A stretch of DNA of 64,000 nucleotides from Toxoplasma gondii ME49 (Eukaryota; Apicomplexa; Conoidasida; Eucoccidiorida; Sarcocystidae): the NCBI RefSeq assembly GCF_000006565.2, contig NC_031480.1, positions 2,503,758 through 2,567,757 on the forward strand, read 5' to 3'. Within the stretch, counting starts at the first letter, position 1. Each line of letters begins with the position of its first letter. Made by a program: the position numbers and the translations under genes. The notes beneath the pieces are model-generated. The model was not told the origin of the DNA and did no database searches. It saw nothing but the letters and a program-made list of their open reading frames with translations. Positions 1-12,452 of this stretch are shown here, piece by piece.

Positions 1-3000
1 TCGCCTCCTCTTCTCGCGCATGCACTCACGCGGATGGTGTGATTCTGCACAGTCGCTCGGAAGTCGATTCGCGCGAGGCCTCTTGCCACCGTGTGCGAGA
101 CGTCTCGACTTTGCCTTCGTGCTCGAGGCTCTCTGCAGACTCTCTGTCCTCACTGCCTCCGTCCGCAGACCGGCGAGAAAAAGAGGACTTCCGCAGCAAA
201 CGTTTCACCACCGATAGGGACGAGAAAGAAAGCAGGAAGGGGACGCGCGACGACCGCAGAGACAAACGCGAGACCAGGGAAGGTGAAGCGCCCGCCTCTG
301 TCCTCAAGGGTGCCGCGTCCCACCCTAGCGGGCGTAGCGAAGGTTGCGACGTAGCGGCTTTCTGCAGTCGGAACGAGTCGAGGAAGCGCATGCACGTTTC
401 TCTTGTGCGACCTATGTCCTCATCCGTTTCCGTCTCGAGCGCCTCGAGGGCTTCAACCACGTCCACCCTCCAACGCGCGGATGAAGCCGACCGAGCCGCT
501 GGAGACAAAACGAGAAGCAACGCCGAAAGGTCGTGCTCCTCGCTGTCTGGACCCCACACCCTAGGCACGACCCGGTTCCAGGAGCAAACCTCTTTCAATG
601 TCTCCAACCGAAATGACACCTTGAAAAACATGCTGTCGACCTCCTCCGCCTCCTCCGCCTCCTCAGCCTCCGCCTCGTCCTCTTCCGCCTCGTCCTCTTC
701 CGCCTCGTCCTCAGTCTCCGCCTCAGCGTCGCGCCGCGATCTCTCCCGTCCTACGGCCATATCCCCTTCGGGATTTTTTTCGTCGCCTACGGGCGTCTCG
801 CCTTCGGGACGCCGAGGTCCGTCGCCTTCGAGGGCCTCTTTGCCGCACCTGTGCAGTTCGCCGACGCGTCTCTCGCCTGTGGGTCAGGCGGCAGAGGCCC
901 TCGAGGACTTTGCTCTGATCAATTTATCTTCGAAGGCGGCGTCGTCTCGTGCGAACATACCCATAGGATTGCGTCTGGTGAAAAGAAACGCCATTACTCA
1001 GAATGTCCTTCCTCGCAGCCGAGGCAACCGAGACGAAGGAGGCACCCCCGATGTAAGTTCAAGGCCGTCTGGGGTTGTGTGGTTTCAATAAAGCAAACGG
1101 CGTTTCTCAGTTGGAGAAGAGCACAAGCTTGGAGACGGCAGCGAACGTGCAGAAGTCGCCGACTCCCTCAGCGAAACAAAGAAGAGCAGATCGTGATAGA
1201 TCGTGGAAAAACGAGTCTCACAGACAGATCTGACCGCAGAGACGTTCCAGTGGATCTACATGGAGACAAGGTGGATGCGTGTATGTGCAGGCATGGAAGG
1301 TGTTGCAGATAAGTGTACATATATATATATATATATGTGTATATAGATATAGATAGATATAGATGTAGATAGATATAGATAGATATAGATATATGGAAAT
1401 AGTTATATATATATATATATATATATGAGTGTTTATGAAAGATTGTGTGTAAGTCTGTATACATCTCTGGACATATGAATGCGTGTATGTACTTTTGTCT
1501 GTTTGTTGCAGGTGGGAGGCAATGCAGTCCGAGAGGACAGTCCGTTCTATGCGTTGACCTTTGCAATGATGCTGGGTCTGCAAATGAGCGGCGAGCTGAG
1601 TGCTTGCCTGGTGATGCTGCGCCACAAGCTTGGAAGTTCAGTCGATGTGAGGAAGAAAAAACAAATGTTTCCTTTTCACGTTCTCTTTTTTCCCTCACTG
1701 GCTCGTCCTCGCTCACCGAAGCTCTTTCTCCGTGTCAACAGCAAGGCGGTTCCCCGCGCTCAGCGTCTCAGACGCCATGCCTCACTGTTGGCTTCCTACG
1801 ATCCGATATTGGCCGCCTCGGGTGTCGTTTTTGCTCGCGTTCGTGCTTTCCTGCGTTTTCTGCGAGCTGGGTGGTGTAGAAAACGCCTTCAGTCTTGGAT
1901 TTCTCCTCTTTCTTCTCTCAGCTGGAGTTCCTGCTGGACGAACCTCTGCTTCTTCCCGTCCGACAGTTCCACTTTTGCTGCTACCCCCAACTGCCTCGGC
2001 CTTTCTTCTGCGTCTTTGAGGACCTCGCCCCCGATACCTTCGAGTGTGCTCGAGAGCTCGCTGGAGTCACTGAACAGGTGAGAAAAAAGTGAACGCTTCT
2101 CAGAGGCGAGATTCCGGGAGGAGGGAAGACGAGCTCTCTCGCTTATTGTTGTATCGAATTCGCTAGCCGTTTACAGGAAAACGTTCACTCAAATACGCGA
2201 AACGCAGTGGCTGGTAAGGCCCTAAGGGACCTGTCAAAAACTCGCACGCATTCTGATGCAAAACGCTTACGCGTCCTTGAGGTTTCCTTCTCTCGTGAGG
2301 AAGAAGACACCAAAATATAACGCTGCATGAGTTGCGTTCTTTCTCCGTCGATTTGTCATCGTCTGCTCGTTTCTGTACCTAGAGAGGTTTGCCTGTGTGT
2401 GCGGATAAAGTGGAGACCGTCGTGAAAGAGCGTTTCTATACATGACGTTTTTCACAAGCAGGCCTTTCTCAAAAAACCATGTAGATTTAGGACGCATGCG
2501 GCAGAAACGTCACCATATTCTTCGCTCCAGAACAGCGTCTACCTGTCTTTCTACACACTTAAAGCCGGTCTTGCATGTGTGTCTGCATGCAAAAATACAC
2601 TCCATATATATGTATATATGTATATATATATATATATATGTAAACAAGTGGTTTAAATCATACATGTGTACGTGAATATGGCTTGGAGATTTCAGTTGAG
2701 GGATATACAGAAATTTGTATCGACGGAGGCCCACGCATACAAAGAGAGAGATGCTTTGGGGTGCGTCTTGCCGGTCAGCAATATGAGGCGACGTTTATCC
2801 CGTTAAACTTTGTTTTTTTGCAGGATTATCGCAGCAGCATGTGTCGCACAGATTTTTCGTTCATCGAGTTCGAGAGCAACAGCAAGAGCGGCCAATTTTT
2901 TCTCTTTTCGCACGACGGAAAATACCTCATCAAAACCATCGGTTTGAGAGAGGTCAAACAAATGCTCAAGTCAGTTCTCTTGAAGATGCAGAAGGCAGTC

Positions 3001-6000
3001 CGTCTGCATGTTAAACAGAAAACGCGACACTTCGATGCAGCTCCTCAGTTCACAACCATGTGGACAAGCGCTACGTAATTTATACAAACGACGGGAACAG
3101 CCGCGGTTTCAGCGAGGTTCTCTCTGTTCCTCCGTTTCGCTACGCGAATCTGTCTCTGCGCCGTCCCTAAGTGGCGCACCGTCGGTTCACATCGTTATCG
3201 TCCTATCATCACATGGATCTACTTCTTCACGTACATACACCAGAACACACTCTCTCAAATAAATAAAAAAAATGTATCCTTCTATCTATCTATATATCTA
3301 TATCTATCTGTATATCTATCTATCTATCTACCTACCTATATATCTATCTATGTATATATATATATATATATGTCATTATGACAGTCGAGTTGTCGACAAA
3401 ACTGGATATATGGCTGAATACGACGGCCGTTGTGGCACCTTTGGTTTTCGTGCGTAGGATGATTCGTTTCTGCAGGCGTTTTTGGATGCGGGTGCATGCA
3501 TCGTGGTTCGCCTTGTTCGTGGTTTTTCTCTCTGTCTGTCTCTCTCTGCCGAAGCGTACGTCGAGTTGCGTTGCTGCTCGCTCTCGCTGCATGTTTTCGG
3601 GAAAGGTCGCCGCTGTTCTCTGCTTCCCACCGGCGCTTCGTCTTCCTCGCGTCTTTCTCAGGATTCTTCCGGCATACGTCGATCACCTGCTGTCCAATCC
3701 AAATTCTCTGCTAACGCGGCTCTTCGGCTTGCATCGCGTGGAGATTTACAAGCGGTACAACCTCGAAGACGAAGACATGCAATCGGAAACCAACTGGGGA
3801 CTTGGCGGGATCGCGCACGGCTTGGGCGAGGCCTCGGCGCGGTCAGGAGTGCAGCTGTCGGAGCGAGAGCGTGAAGGACCTTCCCGACTATGCCCGGGAG
3901 AAGAGTCGCCGGCGCATGCAGAGACGCTGCCTGTCGGCGGGGAGGCGAGAGAAGCGTTCGGATCCGAGGCGCGGACGGCAGGACGCGGGTGTCGAGAGGC
4001 GACGACCGACTCGTCTGCAGGGCACTGCGAATCGTCGCCGAGGTCGCGTCGAACCTCGGCGGGAGGCGCCGAGTTTCACGAAGAGGAGGCGGCAGCGCCA
4101 ACTGCCGGCAGGGCGGAGAGAGATGCGAAGAAGGTCGAGAAAGGCTCTCTGAGGCACTTGCGCAACACGGTGAGGACGTCGTTGCGGCCTGTGCCCTCTG
4201 AACAGGCGAATGGAGAGCAGTCCTCCTCCGGCTACGCCTTCACGATTCCTCGAAGTGTACGATACAGGCCGCGAGAGGAGCAGCCGACGGGGGAGGACCT
4301 GCGCTCGCGATCTCCTCCGAAAAAAGGCAGGTCCGCAGACCAGGAGAAGGGGGGATGGCACCCAGCCGGGACTGAAGGTGGAGGCGGAGAGGACCCAGGC
4401 GACGAGAAAACCAAGGCGAAGAGCGACAGCGATGGACTCCGCGGACGCCTTCCTTTCGGCAAGGGAGCGAAAAAGAAATCTGATTCGCACAAGGCTTTAA
4501 AGTGAGAAAGACGCTTCGCAGCTGGAAAGGTTTTCCAGAGGCGAGAAACAAAATCGGCAGCACCCTTGTAGAGGGAACCGTTTCTCCGAGGTCGCGACGT
4601 CGAACTGCGCTGGAGAAAGTCGACGTGGAACGCGACCGGGGGGTGCCAGTCTGCAGAGGACTGTAGCTGAAGATGTCCACTCCTCGAGGGCAGTGGCGGG
4701 TGTCGCGCGCATCATGCGGAATTCTCTTTTTGCTGCTCCTTCGCGAGCTTCCCGTAGAACAGCGGAAATTCTTGCTCCCGACCAAGGCGGCTTGGAAGAA
4801 GCAGCTGGAGAGCGCAGCGACGGTTGGAGAAGGCTGCTGATGTGAATGCCACGGAGACGCTGGGAAGAACGAAAGAGGAGACGAGAGAAACAGACGAAGA
4901 ACGAGAGAATACACGCAGAGAGAAAAACGATCGAGCAAACAGAGGGGGGAAGAGAGAAGATTGAGAAAGAAGGGCAAGAAGAAAAAGAGAGAACAAAACA
5001 GAGAGAAGCAACCTGAACGCGTCGCAGTGAGGGAGGCGCGTATGAGGTGCTGTCGAGGTCTGTCGTTTCATGGGACTGTCCGCGTTTCTGTTTTTCCTTC
5101 AGGCATGCCAAGTCGGGGACCTACGCCGTCCGCGACGATGCGAAGAAGCAGAGTGTGACGTGTGCCTACTTTGCTGTGATTGGTAAGAACGCTGGGCATT
5201 CGGGTCTGTCCATCTGCGTTTGTTGTTAGGATCTCCTCTTTGGCTGCGTTGCTCTTGGGCGGCCATTGCTGGTCTTCTTTCGTTCGACTCCCTGCCCCTT
5301 GCCTGCCGTGTGAATACTTCCCGCAGGCATGTTTGCGAATCGCTTGTCTCTCTTCTTGTTTTATGCCCAGACGCGTTTGATCCTCGATACCGCCTGCATG
5401 TCGTCATTCTCCGTGCCACAAGAAACAGTTCATCTCCCCTCACTCTTCCTTGCTGTCTCCTGCGCTCTCTCTTTCCAGTGTCTCCAGTTGCCTTTTCTGC
5501 CTCCCTTGTGTGTCTCTCCCTTCTTCCCTCTTTCAGCTTCTCCCTCTTTCTCCTTCTTCTTCTTCCCACTCTTCATTTGCTCTGTCTTTCGTCTTTTCTC
5601 TCTCCTCTTCCCTCGTGTTCTGCCCCCTCTTTCTTCTTGTTGCCCTCGCTTCTTCTCTGTCTTCTTCTCCCTCTCTGTCTCTCCCTCGCTTTTTTCTGCC
5701 TCTCCCTCGCTGTTTTCTGTCTCTCCCTCGCTTTTTTCTGTCTCTTTTTCTCTCTCGCTTCTTCGGAGGCTGCTACCCACCGGCGTTCAGACCCAGTGTC
5801 TGTGAAGACATCGCGGAAGCCTGTGTTCCCTTTTCTTGCGGCGGCGCTTTATGGTGCATGCACCCTGTGCCTTCTCCCTCGTCTGCTTCAGGCACTGCCT
5901 TCGATCCCTACCTGGGTCTACACGAGGCCTACGACTTGAAAGGCAGCACCGTGAGCCGCCGCGCGAAGCCACACGACCGCGTAAAGAAAGATGTTGGTAA

Positions 6001-7928
6001 GGTCTCGACGCAAAGAAGTCGTCTATCCTGTGCATGCATCGCTGCTCTCTTCTCGCGACTCACGTTTCAACTTCGGTGGGCGCTCCGTCTCCGGCCTTGA
6101 GATTGTCTTGTCTCCCCTTCCGATTGTTTCGCACCATGCGTTCTTTGTCAAGTGCCTTTCTCTTCCACTGGGGCAGAATCACAGAGAACGTCAATCTGTC
6201 GACCCTCGCAAGGCTCCAACTGTGTCCGAGAGTCTCTCAGAAGGAATGATCTCGAGTTCTCTCATGACTAGTACCAAATTCAGACATAAACACCGATGTA
6301 GCATACCCTTTCTACCGCATGTGAAGGAGACGGTGTTACATCGCGTTTGCATGCGTTCCCCAGAAGCGGTTGACTTGTTGTCGTGCGGTGCTGGGGCGGC
6401 GGCTGTTCCGGTCCACAGGTTTGTTTTCGCGAGCTGGCGTTCTCGCTTGACGTTGATTTTCATCGCGCGGGCAAACATGGGGGGTTCCTGTTGTCCCCTC
6501 TTCGTTGGCTTTCCACGCTTGTGTGTTTTGCCCGAGTTGGAGTCCTTTTTTTCCTTTCTTCCTGCCCGTAGATTGGCTAGAAGCCAACAGACACCTGAAC
6601 ATGAGAGACGAGGAAGCTCAGACGATTCTCCGCGCCCACCGCCTAGACTGTGAGTTCTTGGAGACGATTTCAGTCTTCGACTACTCGCTTCTCGTCGGCG
6701 TCCACAGATGGTGAGCCACCAAAAAACCGTTCCGAGTTTTCCTCCTTCTCTCCGAAGCCGCATCCGCTGCATGCATTGGTGGCGGCCCTCCTCCTGTGTG
6801 GGTAGGGGGAAAAGGGGGGCGTGTGTGCCAGGTAGTCCTGGACACTGAGTCCATGAGCGTGAACAGTGTACTTTTGCTGTATACATTTATACAACTTTAA
6901 ATGGTAGAAAAAAGATAGGTAACAAACTGTCTCCAAACGTTCTTAAACCAGCTCGCGTATTACATCTGAAGGTGAACTATCGTTCCTAACTGAATCTTGT
7001 TCAATACCAAGGGAGTAATGAGCCGTCATGGAGGTACTGATACAAAATCGAGGATCAGAACTCCCAATGCTGTCTGGCCTGTTATCTCCGGCGTACCTTA
7101 CGGCCGTTATACAATTTAGAGATAGACTGTAACGTGGATCATTATCCACACTGCTTCGACAGCCTCCTTCGTCTTCTTGTGTATTTTAATTCACATGACT
7201 CGAGGATTTTATAACTGGAGTTATAGTTATTTGTCTACCGCTTCGATGTCTGGTTTCATTTTATATCTACTTACTCTAGCCACTGCCTTCCTCACATATG
7301 TACTACCATGAGGACAAATGAATTTAGGGGGTGCTATAGTCATCACAAACCTAAAAAAAGTCCTGTCTCCATTCCATATCGTCCCCACAGGCAAGCGAAG
7401 AGGTCTGTTTGTAGCTGTGCCGCATATCTGTTCTATAATGCCAAAACGATTCGGCGTTCATAGTTGGAGTTTCCCAGCGTCGAGTCTTTTCTGTTCTCCC
7501 GCGCTACAAAGAGAGAGAGGACCAGGCGAACAAGTCACAGAATGGCGCCGAGTCTAGTCCTCGCTAGAAACAATGCTGCCCTTTTGCATGCGCTGCAAAG
7601 AGAAAACCGCACTCTGCAGACGGGACGTCAACTGCGTGGCTTGTTCTGGAGTGTAACTCATCACAACGGAAAACAAGTGGAAGTTGTCGTTCTTTGTCCT
7701 GCTCCCCAACCTCTTTCATCCTTAAATTTCCGTATATGTAGCTGTGTACATATTTATATGTCGACCTTTATCTCCTTGTCTTCATCGACTGATCTCTCTG
7801 TCCATCTGTCTCTATCTATCTGTATCTTTATATCAATATTCGTCTTTCTTTCTGTCTCTCTGTCTTTCTATACATATTCTCCTATGTCTGGTCGTTGAAA
7901 TGTCTATGCAAACGCATCTATATATACA

Positions 7929-7972
<44 letters not shown>

Positions 7973-8383
7973 AGTAGTTCATTTTTAGACGTTTTCAAAG
8001 TCTTGTTTGTTCTCATTCAGCAAACAGAGCATTCTCAGTCCATCTGGGTCGGAAGCTGTCTCAGGGATCGATGCCCAGGGAATGACGACGCCTCTGTCGG
8101 CGACAAGAACCTCCCTTGGGCCTCTCCGCCAATACACCAAAATGCAGCAACGCTCGTACGTCCCACTCTGTTCCACGTACATTTTTGTATGTTTTTACAA
8201 ATACATTTCTGTTTACAGTTTCCTTCGTGTGTTTATACGTACCGTTTTATGTGGTTCTATGTATAGTCAGATGCATGCATGTCGTTTCTTCCCTTGTTCA
8301 TGCCGAAGTCTATGCATCCAAGAGATACCCCCTTCGCCTGACTCTTTCATACACTGCTCCATATATACATGCATATCTGCTTC

Positions 8384-8419
<36 letters not shown>

Positions 8420-10058
8420 TTTGTCTATATATGTACATGTATCTGTCTGTGTTGATCTGTATCTATCTATGTTATATGATGGTGGGCATGAGGTCAAATT
8501 TCTGGGTATGCGTGGTTTTATACTCGAGGACAAGCGCTGTCTGCGATCCTCAGACAACATCGTTTGATGGTTTGTTGCCACCTAGCGCATGCATTAGGAA
8601 CGTTACTGTTCTCGCTGGTTTCTCTTTTTCCTGGGAAACGTGAGCGTGCATCTTGCAAGTGCGTCTCCTCAACTTGTCTTGCATGCGGCTTTCTTAAGTC
8701 CAAGCGCCCTTTTCACTGCTCCTTTTTTTCTATTTGCACGCCTCTTGCGTTTCCTGTACTTCCCTTTCCTTGATGCAAAAGGATTCTATCTTCGCCCATC
8801 GGAAGTACACTTCTCTTCTCCGTTTTGTGACCTCCCCGGAAAGCATTTTTGTATCTGTTTCTGCACAGCGTGAGTCTCTCGGGACCCTCTCCGTCGATTC
8901 TGAGTGAACATTCTTCTCAGCCGCTGGCGTCGGAGCCTGTGTCGATTACGCCTCTGACTTCGGCGATTCCTCGAGATCGTTTGGCAGGAGGTGAGACCGC
9001 AGATTCCGCGGTTTCTCAGAATCCCGCAACGAATGCACCTTCTGCGGTGCATTTGTCCATGGCTCTCGCCTCGCCGTTTAGCTCTGCGGACGGCTTACAG
9101 CGGTCAGAAGATTCCGAGGAAGAAGACCTCGTCAATGACGCAGGCGACGACACCAGTCGACATCCCGAGGTCGAGGAGGAAGAACTGCTCTTTTCGGACG
9201 CAGGAAAGGACGGCCGTCCACAGCCTGTCGCGCATCTGGCCTCTTGCCTTACATCGCGCGAGTCGCACCCGGCTCCTCTCCCTTCCTCTGCTTCCGTTTC
9301 GTCTGGACTCCGCTCAGCAGCTTCTCTTCTTGACACTCGGCCCTGTTGTCTGCAAGAGGCAGCCAGCCATGGGGCAGACCCTCCGGCTTCTCTCTATTCG
9401 TCTCGGCTTGGAACGTCGACCTCTGCTCTCGCGGAAAAAGGGGGAGTTGAACGCGAGGACGACAGAGACGCGGACGCGTCTGCAGAGCTTGCTCGTTCCC
9501 TACAGCAGAGACAGGCCGCAGAGGCGACGAGCTCTTCCTGTTCGACTCCGCGGTGCTACTGCGCTCATGTCTCGATGCCCTGTCCGCCGCCGGCTCCTGG
9601 GGGCACCCGGCGGGTGACGATGAGGTGCCTGGCCTCGGGAGAAAGTGGAGACGCTTTCCGGACCGACGCCGACGGAGAGTTCGAGCGAGAGAGGAAAGCG
9701 AAAGACGGCGAAACTCTCACCGAGATCGACACCGTTATGTCCCTGTCGCAGCCAGCGTCATGGCCAGAGGTGGATTCGTCTGGACGAGCCCAGAAGGGAG
9801 ACGCCGAAGAAGAGCTCGGACTGGCCACTCAGGCAGACGGCAAACACAGGGAAAGACATCGCGCGCCATCCCCTGCAACGTCCAGCTTGCCCCACACAAG
9901 CACTGCATACACCTTCCTCGAAAAAAGCTGGATGGGGTATGTCGAGAAAGTGCAGACGTCGATTCGACATTCCAAAACACAGCACGCATGTACCTGCAGG
10001 AACGTATATATCGACAAAGGTGTAGAGATCAATATGTGTACCCCAGTCCATTCATGAA

Positions 10059-10098
<40 letters not shown>

Positions 10099-12452
10099 CG
10101 GAGATGTTTGTTTGAATGCGACTTCGGATAAGAAGCCAGGAAGCACCACTCTGTGGAGTCACGCCATTCCACCGATCCACAGGAAACACACACGCATCTG
10201 TAGAGTTCCACGGCAAACAGATTCTTCGGCGACGACATTCAGCGTAAACGTTGTCATGTATCTTCGCACCCGTTTACGCCCTGCCTGTGACTTGTCTCTA
10301 TCTTTATAAGCGTGGAATGTCGTACTTCAATCAAGCAAAACACTGTTTTGTTTGCGCCCCCATGTCTGTCGAGGAATTAGCCTCAAGTCGTTTACCCTCC
10401 ACTCTGTCTCTTCTGGCGCATGCCCCGACGACTGGTGATTCTGCGTTTGTCCGCCTTGGTGTCGCGTCATGTTTCTTCTTCTCACTCTTATTTTCCTTCC
10501 TCTTCTCTTTCTCTCCCTTTTTTTTCTCTTTCTTCTCCAACTCCTTTTTCTCCGACTTTATCTTCTCTTGATTCTTCTGTTTCTGCTTCTTCTCCATCAT
10601 TTTTTTCTCGTGCTTCTTCTTCTCTTCCTACTCCTTGATCTTCTCTCTGTTCTCGTCTTCCTTTTTTCCTTCTCTTCCATCTTTCACTTCTCATTCTTCT
10701 CTGTCTTCTCTCTCTCTTCTTTTGTATTGTTCAGTCTCTGGCCCGGCGTCTGGTGTTTCACCTCTTCGCTTTTTCCGCTTCTTCGCCTCTGTTTCTGTGG
10801 CGAAATTCTCGTCAATAGAAGACCGCGCTCTTCACCCGTCTTTGCTTTTTGTGGAGCCTGCGGTGCCTTTGCATGCAGAACAGCCTTCATGTCGCCGCCT
10901 TCCCCAGACAGCGGCTTCGGAGTCAAGGTGATGAATGCGGACATGACTGAAATTTACTACTTGGGAATCATTGATTTCCTCACGCCTTATGACTGGAGAC
11001 GCTATGGCCACACAGTCTATAAGCGCCTCAAGAGCTCCGCCAAGTGAGGTTTCTGCATCTGCATTTCTGCGTGTCTGTTGTGCCCTTTTCTCGACCTTTC
11101 TGTCCTGTTTGCCTCTCCACATCAGCCTAAAACGAGTTGCCTGTTGAAGAAGGAACCGGCAAGTTTCGGGACTCAAGCACCCCCTCCAGCTAAATACAAA
11201 GCGGTAGAATTCCAGTTCCTACTAGCAACTTCGTTTAACTTCGTTCACAATGCAACGTAAATAACGTTCTGTGGGTCTCGTGCTTGCACATCTATCCTAC
11301 CCTCTGTGTGTGTGTCTGCGGACCGCAAGTTCTCTGTGCATGCAGCGAATTTTCCGTGGAAATGTCTTTCCTTTTGTCTGTATGAAGTTCTGCCCTGTGT
11401 GGCTTCACGGGGCCTGCGAGAGCGGGGAAAGGGAGAGCACTGAAATTCAAGATGTCTTCTCAAGGATCCAGGCGGCAACCGGAAACTGTGGGGGCAGTGG
11501 CGTGCGTGTAAAATGTCTTTTTTTCAAGGAAAAAAGACTCCGCAAATGCAAACAGACGCCAACATCGATCTCAGATCCATTTCCCTCTCTGTCGTGCACA
11601 AAAAGGATCGATAATGGACTTTTGTGGGATTCTCTGCTATCCTTCATCGTTTTTCTTCCATATTCCTGTTCTCTGTCGTTTGTATCACTCAGTGTTTCAG
11701 TGGTTCACACCCGTAAATATATATATATATATATGCACGTAGAATCGTTGGGTAATGATGATGTGTAACCTATGCGTGGACTGGTTCTTGTTTCATTGTT
11801 CAGGTGTGAATTTGGAGAGATATCTCCGGTGCCTCCGGCGTATTACTCTCGGCGGCAGCAAGCATTTCTTCGAGATCACGTCGTGCATGCAGTGGATCGC
11901 GGCGGCGGTGGGGAAGCGCCGACGGCGCTTGAGAGCATGAATCTGCGCATGCCTCGCCGCAGACTGATTCGGCTGCTGAAGTCTCGCGAGCGAGAATTCA
12001 AGGAAAAGAGTGCGTTTGAAAAGCCAAATGCAGCTCTTGACGAAGCAGTGGGGATCGTCGAAGCCGGCGGCCTCTGCGACGCGGGCCGAGAGAGCGACTG
12101 GTCTGCACGGCCGCCGCCACGGAAAAAGGGCAAAGAGCGTCGGCAGAAACAGCGTAGAAAGAAGCGCGAGAAGCGGAACAAAGACGCTGCTTGCACGGGA
12201 GAAAGTCAGGCGTCCGAACAGACGAAACCGAAGGACCTGCCCAGGGACACAACACAGGACGGTCAAACCCAAAGCGCGCTTCCCCACGAGGAAGGAGTCC
12301 AGGTGACAACCGCGGAACCTGCTGGAAATCGAGAACAGAGACGGTCGACCTTCTATGGTTTGTACAAGTTTGTTAAACCTCAGGAGGACGATGGCCCTGA
12401 AGAAGGAAAGGCGAGACGGGAGACAAGTCCGTGTGGTGCGCCGAGAACGTAA
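1..12452 (+). CDS. Phosphatidylinositol-phosphate kinase (PI4P 5-kinase type), 5'-partial
   Basis: Family enzymes phosphorylate phosphatidylinositol phosphates, typically PI4P to PI(4,5)P2, at membranes. Exons inferred from GT/AG with consistent phase: <1-1052, 1512-1646, 1922-2077, 2824-2969, 3662-4501, 5103-5182, 5892-5996, 6572-6710, 8869-9936, 10879-11043, 11804-12452 (1510 visible residues). The frame is open to base 3 with no ATG, so the start lies upstream. Landmarks in order: a dimerisation-like segment (FYALTFAMMLG); the glycine-loop region SGQFFLFSHDGKYLIKTI with the ATP-binding Lys near residue 484; ILPAYVDHLL...FGLHRV; TCAYFAVIG; the family signature YDLKGST; catalytic VFDYSLLVGVH; IIDFLTPYD with the metal-binding Asp; and the C-terminal EISPVPPAYYSRRQQAFL. 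Insertions of about 270 and 350 low-complexity residues separate these blocks, and a Ser/Ala-rich N-terminus and very basic tail flank them. 4-P versus 5-P specificity cannot be read with confidence. Donor GTCAGT after 2969 is the weakest junction. Confidence 0.93.
1317..1428. repeat. (TA)n / (GATA)n microsatellite in PIPK intron 1
   Basis: Alternating TA runs are interrupted by GATA-type units (ATAGATAGATATAGAT). It lies in the 1053-1511 intron. Frames here rich in Tyr and Ile are repeat artefacts. Confidence 0.9.
3283..3371. repeat. (CTAT)n then (TA)n in PIPK intron 4
   Basis: Tetranucleotide CTAT/CTAC units pass into a pure TA run ending at about 3371, inside the 2970-3661 intron. Confidence 0.9.
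5677..5745 (+). repeat. 21-bp tandem repeat, three copies, PIPK intron 6
   Basis: The unit GTCTCTCCCTCGCTTTTTTCT occurs three times with one or two changes, within a longer pyrimidine-only stretch (about 5400-5770) before the exon starting at 5892. Confidence 0.8.
6900..7112 (-). pseudogene. Nuclear copy of mitochondrial LSU rRNA fragment (domain V, LSUE-like)
   Basis: Read on the - strand, this stretch follows the most conserved part of large-subunit rRNA domain V in the right order. It starts with AAGGTACGCCGGAGATAACA, continues through a GACGGCTCATTACTCC segment, then TACGCGAGCTGGTTTAAGAA and GGAGACAGTTTGTTACCTAT. These correspond to the bacterial 23S blocks around GGTACTCCGGGGATAACAGG, GTCGGCTCATCACATCC, GTACGCGAGCTGGGTTTAGA and GAGACAGTTCGGTCCCTATC. 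Apicomplexan mitochondria carry rRNA as scattered fragments, so a lone domain V piece next to cytochrome b fits a mitochondrial origin. It lies in PIPK intron 8 and is presumably not functional there. I cannot tell how diverged it is from the organelle copy. Confidence 0.85.
7125..7395 (+). pseudogene. cob: Nuclear copy of mitochondrial cytochrome b (cob), internal fragment, broken
   Basis: Translating the frame through 7160 gives ASTASFVFLCILIHMTRG, then YSYLSTASMSGFILYLLTLA, then TAFLTYVLP, a TGA codon, and GQMNLGGAIVITNL. This is the heme-binding and transmembrane core of cytochrome b (family pattern LHATTASFVF...HMSRG...YVLPWGQM...GATVITNL). The conserved Trp before GQM is a TGA stop and FWG has become LGG, so this is decayed and not expressed. 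It abuts the LSU rRNA fragment on the opposite strand, and both lie within PIPK intron 8 (6711-8868). Nuclear mitochondrial insertions are common in Toxoplasma relatives. The 3' limit near LSPFHIVP at about 7390 is approximate. Confidence 0.9.
7915..7971. repeat. (TA)n microsatellite in PIPK intron 8
   Basis: About 20 TA units; a second (TA)n run follows at 8388-8417 in the same intron. They lie downstream of the mitochondrial insertion. Confidence 0.9.
10061..10095. repeat. (TA)n microsatellite in PIPK intron 9
   Basis: A pure TA run in the 9937-10878 intron. The same intron also contains a long pyrimidine-rich tract at about 10460-10740. Confidence 0.9.

Noticed and set aside
26..760. A 244-codon Glu/Ala-rich frame on the - strand over PIPK exon 1
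   Set aside because: It is the antisense of the Ser/Ala low-complexity run of the kinase N-terminus; no start context, domain or splice support.
5430..5780. Lys/Glu-rich - strand frame
   Set aside because: Antisense of the pyrimidine tract in PIPK intron 6; composition alone explains it.
6943..7149. A - strand frame over the mitochondrial insertion
   Set aside because: The DNA matches LSU rRNA domain V, so the frame is accidental.
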